This document shows, one piece after another, positions 33,251 through 45,264 of a stretch of DNA of 64,000 bases. The notes beneath the pieces were generated by a model, which did not search any database, was not told where the DNA came from, and saw nothing but the letters and a program-made list of their open reading frames with translations. The stretch lies in NCBI GenBank assembly GCA_030789695.1, contig CM061138.1:185251982-185315981 (forward strand), read 5' to 3'. This DNA is from Scilla litardierei (taxonomy: Eukaryota; Streptophyta; Magnoliopsida; Asparagales; Asparagaceae). Made by a program: the position numbers and the translations under genes. Each line of letters begins with the position of its first letter. The stretch's first letter is position 1.

Positions 33251-35811
33251 TGTAACGAATGGTTTTCATGTATCTGGTTTTATTATATAATATTATATGT
33301 TTTGGTGGATTTTCTCCTTATGTGTGATTTTCGTCTCCGTAGTTTTCATTTTCGTTCATTTCGTCGTGATTCTCTAGATTCTTCCGTCGGTCGGCGTGTT
33401 CGAAGTAAGTCATTCGTGACGGGCTTCATAACGTCGATATCTTAGAGTTAGAACGAGCCTAGGAGACTTAGGAAACCATCCCGGAGCCCCGCGCTCCATC
33501 TCGGAACTTTTGGTGCTCATTAGCCGGTGTAAGAAGGGGCACCGACCGACTAGATGACGATCCAGTCGGTCGGAAAACCTTCTTGAACCGACTAGTGAGC
33601 TTTTTTAAATGTTCAGGAGTTACTGTTTGTCGTTAGTCGGTCTAGGAACGTTGGTTGACCGACTAGGTTGCAAACTAGTCGGACAGCAATGCTTCTTTAA
33701 TCGACTAACTCGTTTACTAATTTTTGGTATCAGTGCTGTTCATTCTTAGTCGGTCTAAGTTCATCTTTCGACCGACTAGTTGTTAAACTAGTCGGTTAAG
33801 TTTTGTACTCAGACCGACTAATTCTTAGTTCTTCTGTACAGTCTAGTTACTGTTTACTCTTAGTCGGTCCAAGAACGTTCATCGACCGACTAGATGTCAA
33901 ACTAGTCGGTCAGTAATTGTTCTTTGACCGACTAAATCTAAATCCTAATTTTCATCTGGGTTACTGTTTACACTTAGTCGGTCTGCGTTGGTCAACCGAC
34001 CGACTAGTTCCCAAACTAGTCGGTCAGTGGTTGTTCTTTGACCGACTAAACAGTACAGGAAACCCTAGTTTTGCCCTAGCCGCCACCAAACTCTATAAAT
34101 ACCCCTCCAAACGTTTTCTTCTCCTCCCTCATGACCTAAAACCCTAATTTCTCCTCCATTGAGCCCCCATCTTCCTCAAACCATTAAACCTTCATCCCAA
34201 GCTCATCCTTCATCATCCAAACCCTCCCTTGTCACAACCCACCTTCCATCTTCCCCAAACCTTCATCAAAACCCCCAAAATCCACATCAAAACCCATTTC
34301 TCCAGATTTTTCCCTCATTTCCAGATCTGAGCCGGATCGTTCTTCCGTTGCCGTGGTTGCTCGGCATCGTTCCTTCGCTTCTTCACGGTAATACTCGATT
34401 CCTTTAGTTTTAGCATAACCCACATTGACATTGTGAAACCCTAATAAAATGGATTATTAGATGATTAGGGTTCTAATAAGAAATCAATTTAGAATCATTG
34501 TGCTAATAGTTGTTTTGCCATAACAGTGATCCATTCCATAGTTAGCTTGTGTGACGATCTTCATTGCTCGTCAATCCCGGTATCAGGCAAGTGAAACTTG
34601 CATCTCTTGATTTGGGCCATGTCTTAGGCCATTACCTTGCTTTAGCGTAAAAGAGACTAGACGGTGAAAGGATAGCCGTCTAGACGCCATTGACCTAGCT
34701 TGACAGCGAAGCTTGGTCCGTCACCCTCATCATGCTTGTATGTCACGTTTACTTTCCCTTAACGGTAAGCGTATTAACTGTTCATGTCATTCATGCATCC
34801 TTAACTGCTGTTGCATTTTAACTGCCATGTTTAATTTGAATTAACGGTACGCGAATATGTTCATGTCATTGCATTTTAACTGCCATGTTTAATTTGAATT
34901 AACGGTACGTGAATATCTGCTCATGTCATTGCATGCTTGAACACTCATCGTGATTACGTAGCTTCGCTACATACTTGTACTATTTGTTCCAGCTAGGCAC
35001 CCGTTCTGCGGGCACAATCCTATGCCAAATACACTTTCTGGCTCGTGTTCCAGAAGACAAGCTCAACACAGCCTGCGGGCGATAGGGCACTCGTTGAGTG
35101 ATCCCTTGTACTTGATACTTCCACACAGCTTGTAGGCAATAGGGCACTCGTTGAGTGATCCCTTGTACTTGTACTTGTCACTTGACATTACATGTCACAA
35201 CAACCACTTGCTACTTGTACTTTACTTTTCTTGTTACCGCCTTACTTTACTTGCCATGCACCATACTTTAACTGCTAGGTTGCTAGTTTACCTTTCTTTC
35301 CGTTTCCTTGCACAAGTCTTTCGACTTGCTGACATGTGCCCCTTTTCTCTTTTGGGTGACACATGTTAGAGCCCGAGCCTGAGTCGCTTGCTGAGGACGT
35401 GGTGTTCGTTGACGCTGAGTCAGAACCCGCGTTGATCGAGGACTTCATTGACACTGGAGATCAGTCTTAGTGTCTTCGTTTAGCTTCTTTTCTTAGACTT
35501 CTTAGTTGTCGGTGCGTGGCACCTAGTTTGATACTCTGTTATGTTTGTGTTGTTTTTGCTTAGCCTTGTTCTGGGCCGTAGACTCTTCCCTGTTAGCCTG
35601 GTGGCTTTTCTGCGATGTTGAATGTTTTGTGGACAAACTTTGGGATTGGCTATTTCATATCCGTCTCATTTTATTATTATTATTTTTGTTGTTCCTTTTG
35701 TGTTTACAGGGACCTGCTTATACTAAATTGACGCTTATCAGGCGTGCAGCTTCACAGCTCCACGTTTGAGCGGACCTTCTCACGTCTCGCCTCCATTTTA
35801 GGGAAGCGGGG
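33251..35811 (+). mobile_element. Family 3 copy B: 3' LTR, interrupted by copy C
   Basis: Starts TGTAACGAATGG after the PPT AAGTTGGGGAGGA and is nearly identical to 25869-28424. It breaks off at ...GGGAAGCGGGG (35811), where copy C begins. Its last seven bases CGTGACA are found at 45258-45264 beyond copy C. U3 has four ~115-bp units; TATA box CTATAAATACC about 34093-34103. Confidence 0.93.
35807..35811 (+). repeat. Target-site duplication of copy C, left (CGGGG)
   Basis: CGGGG here and at 45253-45257 flank copy C exactly. Confidence 0.92.
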
Positions 35812-38156
35812 TGTAACGACTGGTTTTTCATGTATGGATTTTATTATATATATAATATTAATTGTTGCTTTCCCTTCTTTGTGATTTCCATTTCCGTCTC
35901 CGTAGTTTTCATTTTCGTTCGTATCGTCGTGATTCTCTAGATTCTTCCGTCGGTCGGCGTGTTTGAAGTAAGTCATTCGTGACGGGCTTCATAACGTCGA
36001 TATCTTAGAGTTAGAACGAGCCTAGGAGACTTAGGAAACCATCCTGGAGCCCCGCGCTCCATATCGGAACTTTTGGTGCTCATTAGCCGGTGTAAGAAGG
36101 GGCACCGACCGACTAGATGACGATCCAGTCGGTCGGAAAACCTTCTTGAACCGACTAGTGAGCTTTGTTAAATGTTCAGGAGTTACTGTTTGTCGTTAGT
36201 CGGTCTAAGAATGTTGGTTGACCGACTAGGTTGCAAACTAGTCGGTCGGCAATGCTTCTCTAACCGACTAACTCATTAACTATTTTTGACACTAGTTACT
36301 GTTTACTCTTAGTCGGTCTAAGAACGTTCATCGACCGACTAGATGTCGAACTAGTCGGTCAGTAGTTGTTCTTTGACCGACTAAATCTAGATCCTAATTT
36401 TCGTCTGGGTTACTGTTTACACTTAGTCGGTCTGCTTTGGTCAACCGACCGACTAGATGTCAAAGTAGTCGGTCAGTGGTTGTTCTTTGACCGACTAAAC
36501 AGTACAGGAAACCCTAGTTTTGCCCTAGCCGCCACCAAACTCTATAAATACCCCTCCAAACGTTTTCTTCTTCTCCCTCACGACCTAAAACCCTAATTTC
36601 TCCCCCATTGAGCCCCCATCTTCCCCAAATCCTCAAACCTTCATTCCAAGCTCATCCTCCATCATCCAAACCCTCCCTTGTCACAACCCACCTTCCATCT
36701 TTCCCAAACCTTCATCAAACCCCCAAAATCCACATCCAAACCCATTTCTCCAGATTTTTCCCTCATTTCCAGATCTGAGCCGGATCGTTCTTCCGTTGCC
36801 GTGGTTGCTCGGCATCGCTCATCCGCCTCTTCACGGTAATACTCGATTCCTTTAGTTTTAGCATAACCCCCATTGACATTGTGAAACCCTAATAAAATGC
36901 ATTATTAGAAAGTTAGGATTCTAATAAGAAATCGATTTAGAATCATTGTTCTAATGATTGTTTTGCCATAACAGCGATCTATTCCGTAGTTAGCTTGTGT
37001 GATGATCTTCATTGCTCGTCAACCCCGGTATCAGGCAAGTGAAACTTGCATCTCTTGATTTGGGCCATGTCTTAGGCCATTTCCTTGCTTTAGCGTAAAA
37101 GAGACTAGGCGGTGAAAGGATAGCCGTCTAGACGCCATTGACCCAGCTTGACAACGAAGCTTGGTCCGTCACCTTCATCATGCTTGTATGTCACGTTTAA
37201 ATTCAATTAACGGTACGAAAATATCTGTTCATATTATTGCATAGTGATTATTCATCGTGATTGCGTAGCACACGCTACAATAGTATGGTCCTGGCTCGTG
37301 TTCCAGAAGCGAGCCCTGTAGTTGGAAACCCCAACGCTCGATACACATGGGTGGGGTAAGAGATAAGCGGACTGAGCCTGAGTTGGCCTGATCCGCCACT
37401 CCGGCCAGCAGGCGAATTCTCTAGTGCACAAGTGATTGATAGTGATAGAGATAAGCGGCCTGAGCCACGAGCTGGCCAGCAGGTGGACTCTCGATGCACT
37501 AAGTGATAAACAGTGATAAGTGATAAGTGATTAGTGAATTGGTAGCTACGCTACATCGTGCGTGCATGTCTCTATTTTAAACTGCTGCATCAACTAAACT
37601 GTCATGTCATTGTTTAATATTATAAGTGTTAGGTTGTTAGTTACTTTCAGTTTCCTTGCTCAAGTCTTTTAGACTTGCTGACATGTGCCCCCTTTCTCTT
37701 TTGGGTGACACGTGTTAGACCCCGAGCCAGAGTTACTTGCTGAGGGTGAGGTGTTTGCGGACGCCGAGCTTGCGCCCGTGTTGGACGAGGACTTCGTAGA
37801 CACTGGAGATCAGTCTTAGTGTCTACGTCTAGTTTTGTTAGATTGCTTAGGTTGTCGATGCGTGGCACCTAGTTGATACTCTGTTATGTTTGTATTTTTG
37901 TTTGGCCTTGTTCTGGGCCTTTAGACTCTTTCTTTTAGCCTGGTGGCTCTTCTGTGATGTTGAATATTTTGTGGACAAACTGTGGGATTGGTATTTTATA
38001 TCAGTCTCATATTATTATTATTGTTGTTGTTTCGTTTGCAATTACAGGGACCTGCTTATACTAAATTTACGCTTATCGGGCATGCAGCTTCACAGCTCCA
38101 CGCTTGAGCGGACCTTCTCACGTCTCGCCTCCATTTTAGGGAAGCGGGACGTGACA
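35812..38156 (+). mobile_element. Copy C 5' LTR
   Basis: TGTAACGACTGG at the left end, GGGACGTGACA at the right. U3 palindrome units 36100-36500, TATA box CTATAAATACC about 36541-36551, CT-rich leader after it. 2,345 bp. Confidence 0.93.
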
Positions 38157-38298
38157 GGTTTTAGTGGTGGCCCATGCAGGTCCTTTCTGTAACTGCAATT
38201 ATCGGGATAACGATAATAAAATAAGATTGTCCAACAAATAAGTTCGACATCTGAGCCCTAAGCTATGAGTCTAATTGTTTCGTTTCCTGTGTCATTAG

Positions 38299-39427
38299 AT
38301 GGCAGGAAGGCGAATCACCCGTGGTGGTGGTAGTGGTGCACTCCCTCATGACGAGGAGCCTGAGCGGGAGCCCACTAGCGGAGAGATGATGAGGATGATG
38401 ATGCAGATGATGCAGGTTCAGCAGGGTGTGCTTCTACAGGTGCAGAATGCTCCGGTGGCTCGAGTTGCTCGGGTAGTGGAAGCCCCTCGCCCTGAGCCTG
38501 GAGCGAAGCAGTTCAGAGAGCTGGGTCCTGCATATTTTGATGGAACCGAAGGTCCACTAGCTGCTGATGAGTGGATGAGGAATATCGAGGACAATCTGAA
38601 GATGTCCAAAGTCAACGAAGTTAGTTGGGTTGACTTGGCGAAACGCCAGCTGAGGGATAACGCCAGAAATTGGTGGGATGCTGAAGAGAAGATGTTGGTG
38701 GAGCCGATCATCTGGGCTACCTTCAAGGCCAGATTTGATGGTGAGTTCTTCCCAAAAGCTGCCAGGGAAGAGATGCTGCAGCGTTTTATCGATCTGAAGC
38801 AAGGAAACTCGTCGGTGGACCGGTATCACCAAGAGTTCATGAGGCTGAGCCGGTTTGCACCGAAGATGGTGCAGGACGCTGAGGAGAGAGCTCAGAGGTT
38901 CCTGCAGGGACTTGCTTCGGAGCTTCAGAGTTTTGTGACCTCTTCTGACCGGGAATCTTATCAGAAGGTTCTAGTAGCAGCCAAGAGGCATGAGCTGCTC
39001 GTGAACCAGAAGAAGGGGTCTATTGTTGGCGCTGGGAAGAGGCCTGTGGAACAGGCGAGAGCTGTGGTTAGACCTGGATTCAGGCCGAACCAGCCTGTCT
39101 AGTTTAAGAGGCCAGGAGGGCCTGTTCAGAAGGTTTGCCATTTCTGTGGCAAGGAGGTCCATATCAAGGAATCGTGTAGGAGGTTCTTGGGGTAGTGTAT
39201 TGCATGTGGAGATCCCGCCCATGCTCTCAGGGAGTGCCCGAGGTTGAAGCAGCCTTGGAGGACACCTGTTGCTGCCCCGCTGTTGCAGCAGAGAGCCCCG
39301 GTGCCCGCTGGTCGTGGGGTACCCCTTGTTCCACAAGGGCATGCCTTTCGGCAGGCTGCTCCGCCGAGGAGGCAGGCATTCCTGATGACCGATGAGGAGA
39401 TTTTGGCCATGGATGAGGTCATTGCAG
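38299..39427 (+). pseudogene. gag: Copy C: Gag, two nonsense mutations
   Basis: Same layout as the copy B Gag: MAGRRITRGGGSGALPHDEE start, gag domain (FRELGPAYFDGTEGPLAADEW ... MLQRFIDLKQGNSSVDRYHQ), and the first zinc knuckle CHFCGKEVHIKESC, in which the usual Gly-His pair is Val-His. Stops at 39100-39102 and 39193-39195 replace Gln codons (CAG to TAG) present in B, just before and inside the zinc-knuckle region. The exon ends in phase 1 at the GT of the intron, as in B. Confidence 0.92.
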
Positions 39428-39539
39428 GTAACTTCCAATCTAGCTGTTCCTTTCTTAATTAGTTGACTGTTACATTATGTTGGCTGCTTGTGTATGAACG
39501 TTGCTAGAGTAAGATTTGATTGATTAGACTGTTTGTTAG
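39428..39539 (+). other. Intron between gag and protease (copy C, 112 bp)
   Basis: GTAACTTCC ... TTTGTTAG, phase 1, same place as in copy B. The intron bodies have diverged by substitutions and indels, whereas the ends and the frame relation are kept. Confidence 0.78.
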
Positions 39540-42500
39540 GTGTGGTTTTGGTTTGCACGTTCCCTGCCCGAGTCCTCTTTGACTCAGGCGCGTCGATGTG
39601 CATTTTGGCCCGGAGCTTCGTGGAGAAGCATTCCTTGTCGACGTCCTCTCTTCCTAAGAGTTGGAATATCGTCACAGTGAACGGTGTGGTCTCGGTGCAT
39701 CGTGGGTGCAATTCTTGCCCGTTGGTGGTTTGTGGACGTGAGCTTTGTGCTGATTTCATTGTCCACGACATCACCAACTACGATGCGGTCCTTGGGATGG
39801 ATTGGCTTGCGAGCTTCTATGCTACGATTGACTGTCGGAAGAAGAGAGTGGTGTTCGAGATTCCCGGACATCCGGTGTTTGAGTTCAGTCATGGTAGCAG
39901 TTTGCTTGGTCCTGTCAGGTTTCGGGCCAGACCTGTGGAGGTTGTGGCTATGCAGATGGAGTTGGAGTGGCCAGCTATGGTGCGAGATTTTGATGACGTC
40001 TTCTCCGAGGAGATGTCTGGACTGCCACCTGATCGAGCTTTGGAGTTTTCTATTGATCTTATTCCAGGTGCGCAGTCCATTTCGAAGGCACCATATCGTA
40101 TGGCGCCAGCAGAGTTGGAAGAGTTGCGGAAGCAGCTGGATGAGCTTATGCAGAAGGGTTACATCAACCCTAGTGTGTCTCCGTGGGGAGCACCAGTGTT
40201 GTTGGTGAAGAAGAAGGATGGTTCGCGTCGCATGTGCGTGGACTATCGGGAGTTGAATGCGGTGACCATTAAGAATAAATACCCGTTGCCTCGCATCGAT
40301 GATATTTTTGATCAGCTGGGAGGATCGAGGGTGTTTTCTAAGTTGGATTTGAGGAGTGGTTACCACCAGTTGAAGGTGAAGAAGGATGATGTGCCGAAGA
40401 CAGCGTTCAGGACGAAGTATGGACACTATGAGTTTGTGGTTATGCCTTTCGGCGTAACTAACGCACCCGCAGTTTTCATGAATCTGATGAACCTGATTTT
40501 CTATGACTTTTTGGATAAGTTTGTCGTTATCTTTATGGACGACATTCTGATCTATTCGAAGTCGGAGGAAGAGCATGCCTCGCACTTGAGGACGGTGTTG
40601 GAGATTCTGAGGAAGCTTCGGTTGTATGCTAAGTTTTCAAAGTGCGAGTTTTGGCTGGATAGAGTTGCTTTTCTCTGGCATGTGGTGACTGGAGATGGTA
40701 TTTCTGTGGATCCCGAGAAGATTAGGGCCATCAGGGAGTGGCCTGTTCCGTCGTCTGCGTCTGAGATTCGGAGTTTCCTTGGTTTGGCAGGATATTATCG
40801 GCGTTTCATTAAAGACTTTTCCCATATTGCGGAGCTGATGACCAGGTTGACGCGAAAGGATGTTGCTTTTGTTTGGTCTGGTGATTGTGAGCATGCCTTT
40901 GGTGTTCTGAGAGAGCGTTTGACGTCTGCTCCTGTCCTTGTTGTTCCTGACCGCAGTGGAGGATTCGAGATCTTTTGTGATGCTTCTGGCAAGGGTCTCG
41001 GTTGTGTTTTGCATCAGCATGGACATGTGGTGGCTTATACGTCACGTCAGCTCAAGGTTCATGAGAAGAATTACCCGACGCATGATTTGGAGTTGGCTGC
41101 CGTTGTGTTTGCTCTTAAGATTTGGAGGCACTTCTTGCTGAGTGAGAAAGTGAAGATTTTCACCGATCACAAAAGCTTGAAGTATATTTTTACCCAGAAG
41201 GAGCTCAACATGCGACAGCGTCGATGGTTGGAGCTTATGGCAGATTACGAGATTGATTTGCAGTATCACCCTGGCAAGGTGAATGTGGTGCCAGATGCTT
41301 TGAGTAGGCTTCCAGCGGTGATGATTTTGACTTCGCAGTGGAGGTTGCAGCAGGATTTTTGCGGGTCCAATGTAGAGATTGTTCTTCCCGGGGAGGCTTC
41401 TTCGTTGATGTACATGCAGGTGCAGTCAACGACTGTGGATCGGATTAAGGCGAGTCAGGCCGGGGAACCGAAATTGGTAAGGATTCGAGGGCAGGTTGAA
41501 GCTGGTCTGCGGACTGACTTTTTGATTCATGAGGATGGCTCACTGAGGTTTGGAGCCAGGTTGTGTGTGCCAGCTGGGGATATTAGAGAGGAGTTGATGG
41601 TGGAGGCACACAGTTCGCCGTATTCTGTGCATCCTGGTGGGACCAAGATGTACCAGGATCTTCGTCTGAACTTTTGGTGGCATGGCATAAAGAGGAGTGT
41701 GGCTCGGAGTGTAGCCAAGTGTTTGGTTTGCCAGCAAGTGAAGGCGGAGCATCAGCGTACGGCCGGGTTATTACAACCACTTCCGATTCCGGAGTGGAAA
41801 TGGCAACACATCACTATGGATTTCGTGACTGGACTACCTCAGAGTCCGAAGCAGAATGACGTGATTTGGGTGATCGTAGATTGATTGACCAGATCCGTGC
41901 ACTTTATACCATTCCGAGTAGGACAGTCCACTGAGGCACTAGCGAGGAGATACATGGAGGAGATCGTGCGACTTCATGGGGTCCCCGTGAGTATCGTGTC
42001 GGACAGAGACGCGAGATTCACATCTCAGTTCTGGCAGAGTTTGCAGAAAAGTTTGGGTACGCGTCTGAGTTTCAGCACGGCGTACCATCCGCAGACGGAT
42101 GGCCAGTCCGAGAGGACGATTCAGATTTTGGAAGACATGCTGAGAGCGTGCATGTTGGATTTCAAGGGTTCGTGGGAGGACCATCTACACTTGGTAGAGT
42201 TCTCTTACAACAACAGCTACCAGGCGTCTATTGGTATGGCGCCTTTCACCGCTTTGTATGGGAGGAAATGTCGATCGCCATTGAGTTGGGATGACGTTGG
42301 CGATCAGGAGCTGTTGGGACCTGAGATGATTGTGGAGGCCGTGGATGTGGTTAGGAACATTCAGGAGAGGTTGAGGATTGCTCAGGACCGTTTTAAGCAT
42401 TGGGCGGATGCTAAACGTCGTCCTTTGGAGTTTCAGCTGGGCGATCATGTGTTTCTGAAGATTTCCCCGAATCGTGGTGTGATTCGTTTTGGGAAGCGAG

Positions 42501-42862
42501 GGAAGTTGAGCCCGCGATACATTGGACCGTTTGACATTCTGGAGAGGGTTGGCGAGGTAGCTTACCGCTTAGCCTTGCCGCCATCCTTGGAAAGAGTTCA
42601 CGATGTTTTCCATGTGTCGCAGCTTCATTGATACATCAGCGATCCGTCTCATGCCGTGGATTTCTCGGAGATTACCGTTCGCCCCGATATGACGTATGAC
42701 CAGCATCCAGTGCAGATTCTGGACAGGCGTCAGAAGTCACTTCGGAACAAGATTGTCAATCTTGTGAGGGTGATGTGGCGACACGGCTCACCTGGAGAGT
42801 CTACTTGGGAGAATGAAGATGAGATGCGAGAGCGCTACCCACTTTTGTTTCCGGACACGTGA
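39540..42862 (+). pseudogene. pol: Copy C: Pol (protease-RT-RNase H-integrase-chromodomain), two stops
   Basis: One frame throughout. Protease [27 protein letters not shown], catalytic FMDDILIYS; RNase [20 protein letters not shown]; integrase HHCC ([11 protein letters not shown] ... [11 protein letters not shown]), [27 protein letters not shown]-terminal [20 protein letters not shown] and a chromodomain-like end ([21 protein letters not shown]). Catalytic residues look intact. Stops at 41882-41884 and 42629-42631, both CGA to TGA compared with B. There is no intron in integrase. The Tekay-type chromodomain-like end and LTR size support the clade call. Confidence 0.93.
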
Positions 42863-42907
42863 GTGTTGGGAATTCCGAGGACGGAATTTTTCTTAAGTTG
42901 GGGAGGA

Positions 42908-45252
42908 TGTAACGACTGGTTTTTCATGTATGGATTTTATTATATATATAATATTAATTGTTGCTTTCCCTTCTTTGTGATTTCCATTTCCGTCTCCGTA
43001 GTTTTCATTTTCGTTCGTTTCGTCGTGATTCTCTAGATTCTTCCGTCGGTCGGCGTGTTTGAAGTAAGTCATTCGTGACGGGCTTCATAACGCCGATATC
43101 TTAGAGTTAGAACGAGCCTAGGAGACTTAGGAAACCATCCCGGAGCTTCGCGCTCCATTTCGGAACTTTTGGTGCTCATTAGCCGGTATAAGAAGGGGCA
43201 CCGACCGACTAGATGACAATCCAGTCGGTCGGAAAACCTTCTTGAACCGACTAGTGAGCTTTGTTAAATGTTCAGGAGTTACTGTTTGTCGTTAGTCGGT
43301 CTAAGAACGTTGGTTAACCGACTAGGTTGCAAACTAGTCGGTCGGCAATGCTTCTCTAACCGACTAACTCATTAACTATTTTTGACACTAGTTACTGTTT
43401 ACTCTTAGTCGGTCTAAGAACGTTCATCGACCGACTAGATGTCGAACTAGTCGGTCAGTAGTTGTTCTTTGACTGACTAAATCTAGATCCTAATTTTCAT
43501 CTCGGTTACTGTTTACACTTAGTCGGTCTGCGTTGGTCAACCGACCGACTAGATGTCAAACTAGTCGGTCAATGGTTGTTCTTTGACCGACTAAACAGTA
43601 CAGGAAACCCTAGTTTTGCCCTAGCCGCCACCAAACTCTATAAATACCTCTCCAAACGTTTTCTTCTTCTCCCTCACGACCTAAAACCCTAATTTCTCCC
43701 CCATTGAGCCCCCATCTTCCCCAAATCCTCAAACCTTCATTCCAAGCTCATCCTCCATCATCCAAACCCTCCCTTGTCACAACCCACCTTCCATCTTCCC
43801 CAAACCTTCATCAAACCCCCAAAATCCACATCCAAACCCATTTCTCCAGATTTTTCCCTCATTTCCAGATCTGAGCCGGATCGTTCTTCCGTTGCCGTGG
43901 TTGCTCGGCATCACTCATCCGCCTCTTCACGGTAATACTCGATTCCTTTAGTTTTAGCATAACCCCCATTGACATTGTGAAACCCTAATAAAATGGATTA
44001 TTAGAAAGTTAGGATTCTAATAAGAAATCGATTTAGAATCATTGTTCTAATGATTGTTTTGGCATAACAGCGATCTATTCCGTAGTTAGCTTGTGTGACG
44101 ATCTTCATTGCTCGTCAACCCCGGTATTAGGCAAGTGAAACTTGCATCTCTTGATTTGGGCCATGTCTTAGGCCATTTCCTTACTTTAGCGTAAAAGAGA
44201 CTAGGCGGTGAAAGGATAGCCGTCTAGACGTCATTGACCCAGCTTGACAACGAAGCTTGGTCCGTCACCTTCATCATGCTTGTATGTCACGTTTAAATTC
44301 AATTAACGGTACGCAAATATCTGTTCATATTATTGCATAGTGATTATTCATCGTGATTGCGTAGCACATGCTACAATAGTATGGTCCTGGCTCGTGTTCC
44401 AGAAGCGAGCCCTGTAGTTGGAAACCCCAACGCTCGATACACATGGGTGGGGTAAGAGATAAGCGGACTGAGCCTGAGTTGGCCTGATCCGCCACTCCGG
44501 CCAGCAGGCGAATTCTCTAGTGCACAAGTGATTGATAGTGATAGAGATAAGCGGCCTGAGCCACGAGCTGGCCAGCAGGTGGACTCTCGATGCACTAAGT
44601 GATAAACAGTGATAAGTGATTAGTGATTAGTGAATTGGTAGCTACGCTACATCGTGCGTGCTTGTCTCTATTTTAAACTGCTGCATCAACTAAACTGTCA
44701 TGTCATTGTTTAATATTATAAGTGTTAGGTTGTTAGTTACTTTCAGTTTCCTTGCTCAAGTCTTTTAGACTTGCTGACATGTGCCCCCTTTCTCTTTTGG
44801 GTGACACATGTTAGACCCCGAGCCAGAGTTACTTGCTGAGGGTGAGGTGTTTGCGGACGCCGAGCTTGCGTCCGTGTTGGACGAGGACTTCGTAGACACT
44901 GGAGATCAGTCTTAGTGTCTACGTCTAGTTTTGTTAGATTGCTTAGGTTGTCGGTGCGTGGCACCTAGTTGATACTCTGTTATGTTTGTATTTTTGTTTG
45001 GCCTTGTTCTGGACCTTTAGACTCTTTCTTTTAGCCTGGTGGCTTTTCTGTGATGTTGAATATTTTGTGGACAAACTGTGGGATTGGTATTTCATATCCG
45101 TCTCATATTATTATTATTGTTGTTGTTTCGTTTGCAATTACAGGGACCTGCTTATACTAAATTTACGCTTATCGGGCGTGCAACTTCACAGCTCCACGCT
45201 TGAGCGGACCTTCTCACGTCTCGCCTCCATTTTAGGGAAGCGGGGCGTGACA
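42908..45252 (+). mobile_element. Copy C 3' LTR
   Basis: Same length as the 5' LTR (2,345 bp), TGTAACGACTGG to GGGGCGTGACA. Follows the PPT AAGTTGGGGAGGA (42895-42907). U3 palindromes 43200-43580, TATA box about 43637-43647. Confidence 0.93.
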
Positions 45253-45264
45253 CGGGGCGTGACA
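45253..45264 (+). repeat. Right CGGGG duplication and 7-base tail of copy B's LTR
   Basis: 45253-45257 is the second CGGGG. 45258-45264 (CGTGACA) is the end of the interrupted copy B LTR, so B ends at 45264 and older Tat sequence resumes at 45265. Confidence 0.9.

Larger units (their letters stand above)
35812..45252 (+). mobile_element. Family 3 copy C: full-length Tekay-like chromovirus nested in LTR of B
   Basis: 9.44-kb element with two LTRs of 2,345 bp each (35812-38156 and 42908-45252), TG...CA ends, gag, intron and pol in one direction, PPT AAGTTGGGGAGGA before the 3' LTR and 5-bp CGGGG duplications. The LTRs are the same length and differ by scattered single bases only, so it is the youngest element here that can be judged. 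It belongs to a subfamily whose LTR differs from A/B (three instead of four U3 units and a different block at about 37200-37620). I could not find a standard tRNA-Met PBS after the 5' LTR (it reads GGTTTTAGTGGTGGCCC). Confidence 0.95.

Noticed and set aside
35801..35830. Possible integrated 2-LTR circle junction
   Set aside because: The missing 7 bases of the left LTR reappear after copy C behind a perfect 5-bp duplication, so it is a nested insertion.
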